Of a stretch of 64,000 bases of DNA, positions 57,896 to 64,000 are shown one piece after another. The notes under the pieces were generated by a model. It made no database searches, was not told the DNA's origin, and was given only the letters and a program-made list of their open reading frames with translations. The stretch's first letter is position 1, and each line of letters begins with the position of its first letter. The stretch comes from Hymenobacter sp. UV11. GTDB taxonomy: Bacteria; Bacteroidota; Bacteroidia; Cytophagales; Hymenobacteraceae. The stretch lies in contig NZ_SRII01000007.1 in NCBI RefSeq assembly GCF_004684095.1, positions 186,001 to 250,000 of the forward strand. Reading direction: 5' to 3'. The position numbers were made by a program, and so were the translations under genes.

Positions 57896-58891
57896 TTACC
57901 CCAGTTCTTCCAGCACCTTATCTACCCAGCCCTTACCCCACTCTTCTAGCTCCTGGGCACTCCAGAGCTGAGGGTAGAAGATGCGGCGCTGAAACTTGGG
58001 GGGCAGGTAGTTACGCCAGTTGGTGCCGCCGGTGGCGGGCACGTCGGTCGGGTCGCGCTGCAGATAGCGCACCGCCGATTTGTAGTGCATGAGCGGCCAG
58101 TTGACGTTCACGTTCACGTCAAGCTGTTTGAGGGCGCGCAGCAGGCGCGGGTGGTGGCGGTCGGCCTCAGGCAGGCGCTGCACCACGGCCCAGGCGTTGC
58201 GGTGCTCATATTGGCGGGCGTGGGCCACGAGCTCGCCGGTATACTTGCGCTCAAACTCCACGAGGGTCAGGGCTTTGGCGCCGGTGTCCTCCACGGTGGC
58301 GCCAGCTTGCCAGTAGATGCAGCCCATAAATTCTTCGTGGGTCGGGGCATCGCCGAGCAGGCGGCGTTTTTCGGCGGGTACCAGGTTTTCGAGGGCCGTG
58401 CTGGCAAGTTCGATGAAGCGATACTGCACGCTCTGGAAGCCTGAGGCCGGCATCAGGCTCATTCTGAATTGCAGAAACTGCTCCTTCTCCATGCCGTCCA
58501 CCATCACGTCGAACGAGTCGATAAGATTCTCAAAATAGCGGTTCACGCGGCCCAGGCGTAGCACCACCTCGCCCAGCGTGGGCTCTTGTAGTTCGCCCAG
58601 CTGCTCATACTCGTGCAGGCAGAGCTTAAAATACAGCTCCGTAATCTGGTGGTAGATGATAAAGATTTTCTCGTCCGGAAACTTGGTGAGCGGCCGTTGC
58701 AGGCTCAGCAGCGTATCGAGCTGAATGTAGTCCCAATAGTTCACGTAGTCAGCGTGATACAGGCCTTCGAGATAAGCGGCCAGGTCCTGGTTGTCGGCCG
58801 CGTAGCGGGCTTGCAGGCGGCGCAGCTGGGCCAGCACAGCGGGCGAAAACTCGGCTTCGGGCGCGGCGGGGGGGGTAGGCGAAGGGGCCAT
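57896..58891 (-). CDS. kynA: Tryptophan 2,3-dioxygenase
   Basis: The 331-residue heme enzyme opens the indole ring of L-tryptophan to give N-formylkynurenine, the first step of the kynurenine pathway. Landmarks are NYWDYIQLDTLLSLQ, DEKIFIIYHQITELYFKL (a substrate-pocket segment with a conserved His), and ATGGTNWRNYLPPKFQ near the C-terminus. No kynureninase or kynurenine 3-monooxygenase lies nearby, so the pathway genes are dispersed. The start is the ATG at 58891. A near-match -7 element (GATATTTG) at 58921-58914 on this strand could drive it, divergent from the serine dehydratase gene. Confidence 0.93.
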   Translation of the reverse strand: MAPSPTPPAAPEAEFSPAVLAQLRRLQARYAADNQDLAAYLEGLYHADYVNYWDYIQLDTLLSLQRPLTKFPDEKIFIIYHQITELYFKLCLHEYEQLGELQEPTLGEVVLRLGRVNRYFENLIDSFDVMVDGMEKEQFLQFRMSLMPASGFQSVQYRFIELASTALENLVPAEKRRLLGDAPTHEEFMGCIYWQAGATVEDTGAKALTLVEFERKYTGELVAHARQYEHRNAWAVVQRLPEADRHHPRLLRALKQLDVNVNVNWPLMHYKSAVRYLQRDPTDVPATGGTNWRNYLPPKFQRRIFYPQLWSAQELEEWGKGWVDKVLEELG

Positions 58892-58961
58892 CGGCGGGAG
58901 GTGGTGAATGGGGCAAATATCGGCAGGCCCCGCCGGGCGCGGGTCGAACGCGGCGGGGCGC

Positions 58962-58969
58962 TACTTTTG
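58962..58969 (+). promoter_or_regulatory. Predicted -7 element of the serine dehydratase gene
   Basis: TACTTTTG matches TAnnTTTG and lies 68 bases upstream of the TTG start at 59037. No clear -33 element is seen. A degenerate GTCATTGCG REP-like half-site follows at about 58979. Confidence 0.35.
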
Positions 58970-59036
58970 AGGCTGCATCTGTCATTGCGCTCGCAACGAC
59001 AACGACTCACTAGTTCACTACTCACCACTCACCACT

Positions 59037-59714
59037 TTGGCCGAAAAATCCAGCATTTTTGACATGATTGGCCCGGTGATGATTGGGCCCAGCTCGTCGC
59101 ACACCGCCGGGGTAGTGCGCATTGCGCGGGCCGCTATCCGCATCCTGGGGGCGGTACCTACCAATGCCGTCATCACGTTTTATAACTCGTTTGCCCGCAC
59201 CTACGAGGGCCACGGCTCGGACCGCGCCATTGTGGCCGGCCTGCTCGGCTACGCCCCCGACGATACGCGCATTCGCACCGCCTTCGACCACGCGGCCGAA
59301 GCGGGGCTGACGTACACCTTCCAGAGCGTGGGCAACGCTTCTACCCTGCATCCAAACACCATCAAGCTGAACCTGACCGGCCCCGATGGCCACCGCGTGG
59401 AGGTGATTGGCCAGAGCCGGGGCGGCGGCGTTATCCGCATTGTGGAGGTCGATGGCTTTAGCTGCGATTTTTCGGGCGCGCTGCACACGCTCATCGTAGA
59501 TGCGCACGATGTGCCGGGCTCCATTGCCTTCATCGCCTCGGTTATTGCCCACGACGACTGCAACATCGCCACCATGTTTGTGTCGCGCAAGGGTAAGCGA
59601 GATGCCGCCCGGCAGTTTATTGAAATGGATAGTGCTATTAAAGAGCTGACACTGGCCTACTTGCGCCACCTGAGCTGGGTGCAGCGCATCACCTACATTC
59701 CAACGCTGGAGTAA
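59037..59714 (+). CDS. sdaAB: L-serine dehydratase, beta subunit
   Basis: The 225-residue protein has the iron-sulfur L-serine dehydratase beta domain, starting FDMIGPVMIGPSSSHTAGVV, and a C-terminal ACT domain (PGSIAFIASVIAHDDCNIAT, residues about 155-215). With an alpha subunit that holds the [4Fe-4S] cluster, it deaminates serine to pyruvate and ammonia. The alpha subunit is not adjacent. The start is most likely the TTG at 59037 (MAEKSSIFDM), since an ATG start at the M of FDMIGP would remove the first strand. It is divergent from kynA. Confidence 0.9.
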   Translation: MAEKSSIFDMIGPVMIGPSSSHTAGVVRIARAAIRILGAVPTNAVITFYNSFARTYEGHGSDRAIVAGLLGYAPDDTRIRTAFDHAAEAGLTYTFQSVGNASTLHPNTIKLNLTGPDGHRVEVIGQSRGGGVIRIVEVDGFSCDFSGALHTLIVDAHDVPGSIAFIASVIAHDDCNIATMFVSRKGKRDAARQFIEMDSAIKELTLAYLRHLSWVQRITYIPTLE

Positions 59715-59903
59715 GCAGCCCTACTTTCGCCCACAAATAGAGGTGAAAAGCCGGTGAAGCCTGGTAATGAATTGCCCTTGTTGCCGATACTACCCCCCTC
59801 GCAGCGGCCGAAGCGGCATCCTGGCCGGCAAAAATATTTGCTGGTCTACTGCGTTTTCGCAGTGTCGGGTCTCTGTTTGTAAATACGTTAGCTCTTCTTT
59901 TCT

Positions 59904-61448
59904 ATGACTGCACCAAGTACCTGCCTGTTACGCGCCACCCTGGGGCTGGCGGGCCTGCTGGCCGCCGGGCCGCTGGCCGCCCAAACCCAGCAAGATGCGC
60001 GCCCGGCCTCACCGCCCGCGGCGGCGCTCAACTCGCCTGCGGCGGCCGCTACCGGCCCCTGGACGCTCCGGCGCGCCGTAGACTATGCCCTGGACCACAA
60101 CCTGGGCGTGCGCCTCAACCAGTTCACGGCCCAGGGCAATGCCCAGGTGCTGCGCCAGAGCAAGGCGGCGCTGCTGCCTACCGTCAACCTGAATGCGACC
60201 CAAGGCTGGAACTACGGTACCTACGTGAACCCGGTAACCTCGCAGTTTCAGAACGCGACAACGCGCTCCAATAACTTCGCTGCTCAGGGGCAGCTGGTTA
60301 TCTTTCAGGGGTTTATCCTGCGTAATACCATTAAGCGCAATGCCCTGGACTACGAGGCCAGCGTGCAGGATATTGAAAAATCTCGCAATGACCTGAGTCT
60401 CAACGTGGCTTCGCAGTTTCTGCAGCTGGTGTTGGCGCAGGAGCTGGTGCGCGCCAACCAGCTGTATGTAGACAATTCCCAGGCTCAGATTGAACGCTCT
60501 AAGCTGCTGCTCAAGGCGGGTAGTATTCCGGAGAGTACGCTGCTCGACAACCAGTCGCAGCTCGCTACCAACGAGTTGAACGTGGTAACGTCGCAAAATC
60601 AGGCCAATCTGGCTCGCCTGGCGCTGCTGCAGCTGCTCAACATCGACCCGGCTACGGCTCAGAATTTTGAGATTGAGGTGCCCTCACTGCCCGACCCTGA
60701 CCAGGAAGCGTCTTACACGCTGGACCTGAACGCGGTGTACCAGCAGGCCGCCAACACAAAACCCGAAATTCAGGCTGCCGACCTGCGCGTGCGGAGCGCC
60801 CGCCGCAGCGTAGATATTGCCCGCGGCAGCTACTACCCCCGCCTGTTTCTCAACGGCTCGTTGTCCACGGTCTTCTCCTCGTCGCAATCGACGCGCATCT
60901 TCACCGGCGACTCAACGGCTGCCCAGTACGTGCCGGTGTTGCAGCGCGTATCGAGCGGGGCTATTGTACCTACCAGCTACGTAGTTACGACCGGCCGGCA
61001 GCCCAACTTTGAGACTCTGCCATCGCGCTTTATCGACCAGCTGAGCAATAACTACGGCAAGGCCATTCAGTTTGGCTTGTCCGTCCCGATTCTCAACGGC
61101 TTGCAGGTGCGCACGGGCGTGCAGCGCGCCATTATCAATGAGCAGGCCGCCGGGGTGCGCGCCGAGCAGGCCCGCCTCACGCTGCGCCAGGGCATCGAGC
61201 AGGCGTATGCCGACGCTCGCGCCGCGCAGCTGCAATATGCTGCTGCCACGCGCCAGGTAGCGGCCCTCACGCTCACGCAGCGCAACTCGGAAATTCGCTT
61301 CAATAACGGCTTGCTCAGCGGCACCGAGTTCAATATTGCCCAAAACAACCTGAACTTTGCCGTCTCCAATCAGCTGCAAGCCAAATACACCTTCATTTTC
61401 CGCCGCAAAGTGCTCGATTTCTACCAGGGCATCCCACTGGAGCTGTGA
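59904..61448 (+). CDS. TolC-family outer-membrane efflux protein
   Basis: The 514-residue protein has a signal peptide (LGLAGLLAAGPLAAQ) and two outer-membrane efflux (OEP) repeats. Helical repeats contain QAKYTFIFRRKVLDFYQG at the C-terminal end and NLDYEAS-like and ANLARLALLQLLNID in the middle. It should form a trimeric channel through the outer membrane. The HlyD/MacA-like adaptor gene follows 144 bases later on the same strand, so they probably form one efflux unit. No inner-membrane pump is present downstream. Confidence 0.92.
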   Translation: MTAPSTCLLRATLGLAGLLAAGPLAAQTQQDARPASPPAAALNSPAAAATGPWTLRRAVDYALDHNLGVRLNQFTAQGNAQVLRQSKAALLPTVNLNATQGWNYGTYVNPVTSQFQNATTRSNNFAAQGQLVIFQGFILRNTIKRNALDYEASVQDIEKSRNDLSLNVASQFLQLVLAQELVRANQLYVDNSQAQIERSKLLLKAGSIPESTLLDNQSQLATNELNVVTSQNQANLARLALLQLLNIDPATAQNFEIEVPSLPDPDQEASYTLDLNAVYQQAANTKPEIQAADLRVRSARRSVDIARGSYYPRLFLNGSLSTVFSSSQSTRIFTGDSTAAQYVPVLQRVSSGAIVPTSYVVTTGRQPNFETLPSRFIDQLSNNYGKAIQFGLSVPILNGLQVRTGVQRAIINEQAAGVRAEQARLTLRQGIEQAYADARAAQLQYAAATRQVAALTLTQRNSEIRFNNGLLSGTEFNIAQNNLNFAVSNQLQAKYTFIFRRKVLDFYQGIPLEL

Positions 61449-61592
61449 GCGTTGGCCGTTGGCTAATGGCTGCCAGCACGAGCCTCAAAGTGGCGCTTAG
61501 CTGACGTTTTGGTAAGATAGGAATAATTGCAAAAAAAGCTAACGGCTAGTAGCTAACAGTTAGCGGCTTAGTATTAGCGAACAGCTTAAAAA

Positions 61593-62984
61593 ATGAAAAA
61601 CAACCGTATACTATACATTCTGGCGGCCGTAGTAATCGTACTCATCGGAGGATTCGCGCTGGCCAAAAAAATGGGCTGGATTGGCAAGCCCGCGGGCGCT
61701 GAGGTGACGATGGCCATGGCCGGGCCGGCCACCATTGTGGAGAAAGTGAGCGCCTCGGGCAAGGTGCAGCCCGAAACGGAAGTGAAAATCTCCCCCGACG
61801 TATCGGGCGAAATCACGGAGCTGTACGTGCACGAGGGCGACTCGGTGAAGAAAGGGCAGCTGCTGCTGCGCATTCGGCCCGACAACTACGTGGCCATGGT
61901 GAGCCAGCAGAGCGCCGCCGTGGGCACCCAGCGCGCCAACGTGGGCCAGGCTGAAGCCCAGCTGCAGCAGCAAACCGCCAACGCCAAACAAACGGAACTG
62001 ACCTACCGCCGCCAGGCTTCGCTGTATAAGCAGAAGGTGATTTCGCAGGCCGACTACGAGGCCGCGCAGGCTGCCTATAATGCCTCGCAAGAGCAGCTGA
62101 AAGCCATTCAGGCGCAAATACGGGCGGCCCAAAGCACCGTGCGCAGCGCCCAGGCCGGCTTGCAGGAAGCCCAGAAGAACCTCAACAAAACCACCATCTA
62201 CGCGCCGGTGAGCGGCACCGTGAGCAAGCTCAACGTGAAGAAGGGCGAGCGCGTGGTGGGCACCACCCAGATGGCCGGCACCGAAATCATGCGCATCGCC
62301 AACCTTAACAACATGGAAGTGCGGGTGAGCGTGAACGAGAACGACATTATTCGGGTGCAGCTCGGCGACTCGGCCGAGGTGGAGGTAGACTCTTACACCA
62401 CCCAGAATGAACGCTTTAAAGGTATCGTAACGGCCATCGCCAACACGGCCAAGGACGCGCTCACGGCTGAGGCCGTGACCGAGTTTGAGGTGCGCGTGCG
62501 CCTGCTGCCCGACAGCTACCGCCATCTAGTAAAAGTTGGTCCCAAGGGCCACAGCACCGTGCCCTTCCGGCCGGGCATGACGGCCTCGGTCGATATCATT
62601 GCCGACCGCAAAAGCAACGTGTTGAGTGTGCCGCTGGCCGCCGTGACCACGCGCTCCGACTCGGCCGCCGTGCGTAAAAACGACCAGAAAGTGGAAGGGG
62701 CCGACGCCCGCGCCCAGGCAGTGGACCAGAACGGGGCCGCGCCCAAAGCGAAGATTGAGGAAGTTGTATTCGTGATAAAGGACGGTAAAGCCGTGCTGAC
62801 GCCGGTAAAAACAGGCATCAGCGACTTCCAGAATATCGAGATTGTGAGCGGCCTCACTGCCGGCACCAAGGTGGTGAGCGGGCCGTTCCGGGCCGTGTCA
62901 AAAACGCTGAAAAACGGCACCGCCGTTATCGTGAAAGATGCCGCCAGCCTCAGCAAAGATGCCCTGGCCGACAGCGGCAAATAG
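61593..62984 (+). CDS. Periplasmic adaptor of an efflux system (HlyD/MacA-like)
   Basis: The 463-residue protein has one N-terminal membrane helix (ILYILAAVVIVLIGGFALA), a biotin/lipoyl-like hybrid motif (SASGKVQPETEVKISPDVSG, then IYAPVSGTVSKLNVKKGE), a coiled-coil hairpin (about residues 110-195, rich in Gln and Ala) and a beta-barrel domain. MacA-type proteins link an inner-membrane ABC transporter to TolC. It is co-oriented with the TolC-like gene. A strong terminator follows its stop, so the transporter partner is encoded elsewhere. The start is the ATG at 61593. Confidence 0.92.
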   Translation: MKNNRILYILAAVVIVLIGGFALAKKMGWIGKPAGAEVTMAMAGPATIVEKVSASGKVQPETEVKISPDVSGEITELYVHEGDSVKKGQLLLRIRPDNYVAMVSQQSAAVGTQRANVGQAEAQLQQQTANAKQTELTYRRQASLYKQKVISQADYEAAQAAYNASQEQLKAIQAQIRAAQSTVRSAQAGLQEAQKNLNKTTIYAPVSGTVSKLNVKKGERVVGTTQMAGTEIMRIANLNNMEVRVSVNENDIIRVQLGDSAEVEVDSYTTQNERFKGIVTAIANTAKDALTAEAVTEFEVRVRLLPDSYRHLVKVGPKGHSTVPFRPGMTASVDIIADRKSNVLSVPLAAVTTRSDSAAVRKNDQKVEGADARAQAVDQNGAAPKAKIEEVVFVIKDGKAVLTPVKTGISDFQNIEIVSGLTAGTKVVSGPFRAVSKTLKNGTAVIVKDAASLSKDALADSGK

Positions 62985-63015
62985 CTGCCGCGCCCTACCC
63001 CCCCCGTTTTGCGTA

Positions 63016-63050
63016 AGAGCGGGCCAGCGTAAGCTGGCCCGCTCTTTTCT
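63016..63050 (+). terminator. Rho-independent terminator after the adaptor gene
   Basis: Stem AGAGCGGGCCAGC (63016-63028) pairs perfectly with GCTGGCCCGCTCT (63033-63045) around GTAA, followed by a T-rich run. It lies 31 bases after the stop. Confidence 0.9.
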
Positions 63051-63059
63051 TTGTATTCT

Positions 63060-63938
63060 ATGTCGATTTTTACCCTTTGTCGGCCCCTTGGACGGCCATT
63101 TCGTCGCGGCTATTTAGTGCTGCTGACAAGCTCGTTGGCCAGCGTGGCCCAGGCGCAGGCCCTACCCCCCACGCCCGCCGCCACGCCCCCCGATACCACG
63201 CTGCACAAGTACCAGACGCCGCCCGGCGCCGCGCCCCGGCCTTGGTACCGGGGCAAGCTGGTGCGGGCCAGCGTGGTGCCGGCGCTGCTCATTGGCTACG
63301 GTATCAGCGTGTACGACGACCACGGGTGGTACTCCTCGCGCCAGGCGCAGGCCGACTTGCAGCACCACTTCCCCGACTTCCGCAGCCACCTCGACGACTA
63401 TGGGCAGTGGGTGCCCTACCTGGAGCTGGGGGCGGTGCTGGCTTTCGGCGTGGACGGCCGCAACGACCGCGTAAACCTGGCGCTCATTCTGGTCAAGTCG
63501 GAAGTCCTGATGCTGGGCGCCGTAGAAATTACCAAGCGCGCTACTCAGCACCTGCGGCCCGACGGCTCCGACTACCGCTCGTTTCCGTCGGGGCACACGG
63601 CGCAGGCGTTTCTGGCGGCCAGCATCGTGCACACCGAGCTACGCGACAAAAGCCAGTGGTACGGCGTGGGCGCCTACGCCGTGGCCACCACCGTAGGCGC
63701 CTTTCGAATGCTTAACAACAAGCACTGGGAATCGGACGTGGTAGCCGGCGCCGGCTTCGGCATCCTGTCGGCGCACTTGGCGTATCTGTCGCACCGCCAC
63801 CGCTGGGGCCGCCACCCGGCCAACCGGCCGGGGGTAGGGCTGGCGCTGCCCCAGCCCGCCAGAGCCAAGTGGCAGGTCAGCCCCACGTTGCTGCCCGGTG
63901 GGGGGGTAGGCGTGTACGTGAGCTGGCGGGCAAAGTAG
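63060..63938 (+). CDS. Secreted PAP2-family phosphatase
   Basis: The 292-residue protein has a signal peptide (GYLVLLTSSLASVAQAQ) and a PAP2 (phosphatidic-acid phosphatase-like) domain. All three signature motifs are present: KRATQHLRP (about residues 160-168), FPSGHT with the catalytic-site His (about 178-183), and RMLNNKHWESDV (about 218-230). Such enzymes dephosphorylate lipid phosphates or undecaprenyl pyrophosphate; the signal sequence and Pro-rich N-terminus suggest a periplasmic or outer-membrane place. The ATG at 63060 was chosen over a TTG three codons upstream. Confidence 0.92.
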   Translation: MSIFTLCRPLGRPFRRGYLVLLTSSLASVAQAQALPPTPAATPPDTTLHKYQTPPGAAPRPWYRGKLVRASVVPALLIGYGISVYDDHGWYSSRQAQADLQHHFPDFRSHLDDYGQWVPYLELGAVLAFGVDGRNDRVNLALILVKSEVLMLGAVEITKRATQHLRPDGSDYRSFPSGHTAQAFLAASIVHTELRDKSQWYGVGAYAVATTVGAFRMLNNKHWESDVVAGAGFGILSAHLAYLSHRHRWGRHPANRPGVGLALPQPARAKWQVSPTLLPGGGVGVYVSWRAK

Positions 63939-63944
63939 CTATTT

Positions 63945-63993
63945 AATGACTAATGACGAGTAAGGGATTATTAGTCGCTCGTCATTAGTCATT
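63945..63993. terminator. Hairpin after the PAP2 gene
   Basis: Arms AATGACTAATGACGAG (63945-63960) and CTCGTCATTAGTCATT (63978-63993) pair perfectly around a 17-base loop, 6 bases after the stop. Confidence 0.75.
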
Positions 63994-64000
63994 ACCCAAA

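Noticed and set aside
1..64000. CRISPR arrays, prophage or insertion sequence
   Set aside because: No regularly spaced direct repeats, no transposase, integrase or phage structural gene was seen.

Overview
The window looks like chromosomal DNA from a GC-rich member of the Bacteroidota, most likely Hymenobacter or a close relative. Three things point there. Two very large secreted proteins end in type IX secretion (Por) sorting domains. Several genes carry the Bacteroidota -7 promoter element TAnnTTTG. The octamer GGGGGTAG (CTACCCCC) recurs throughout. I see no rRNA, tRNA, CRISPR array, transposase or phage gene.

Layout. 1-2000: two universal stress proteins (one cut by the window edge) and a two-BON-domain protein, all on the minus strand. 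2558-9864: a signalling block with a soluble PAS histidine kinase, two single-domain response regulators, a large five-PAS hybrid kinase and an NtrC-type sigma-54 activator. 11058-29182: two giant type IX cargo proteins (3699 and 1822 aa) flanking a NarL/LuxR-type regulator. 29700-32857: a broken ribokinase, an ECF sigma factor, a cupin, a Kazal-type lipoprotein and two YtxH/CsbD-type stress proteins. 33180-48084: housekeeping and mixed functions, namely lysS, an unknown 374-aa protein, a Prc-type protease, an ADP-ribosylglycohydrolase, an RhtA-like exporter, an S9 peptidase, a DUF4112 protein, a CrtI/PYROXD2-like oxidoreductase and a CNNM/CorC-like protein. 48261-52123: a PaoABC-type molybdenum aldehyde oxidoreductase operon with a Tat signal. 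52416-63938: a luciferase-like monooxygenase, an AraC regulator with a neighbouring NAD(P)-binding reductase, ElaA, a Gfo/Idh/MocA pseudogene, tryptophan 2,3-dioxygenase, an L-serine dehydratase beta subunit, a TolC plus HlyD/MacA pair and a PAP2 phosphatase.

How the parts fit. The first 23 kb combine sensing (kinases, regulators, stress proteins) with very large cell-surface products, so cell-surface adaptation is a reasonable theme, but no direct regulatory link is visible. The rest is mainly single-gene transcription units separated by long inverted repeats that probably act as terminators. Clear operons are paoABC (4-bp ATGA overlap), the NtrC regulator with the hybrid kinase, and the PAS kinase with its two receiver proteins.

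I did not find a convincing new multi-gene defence or biosynthetic system. The most unusual signals are sequence-level. They are the dispersed GGGGGTAG word (about 75 copies of its 7-base core by eye), which supplies stop codons and caps terminator arms; a 47-bp inverted repeat that supplies the GTG start of lysS and abuts the stop of the next gene; a duplicated module of about 490 residues in the giant protein; and a cleanly deleted oxidoreductase gene. All counts were made by eye.
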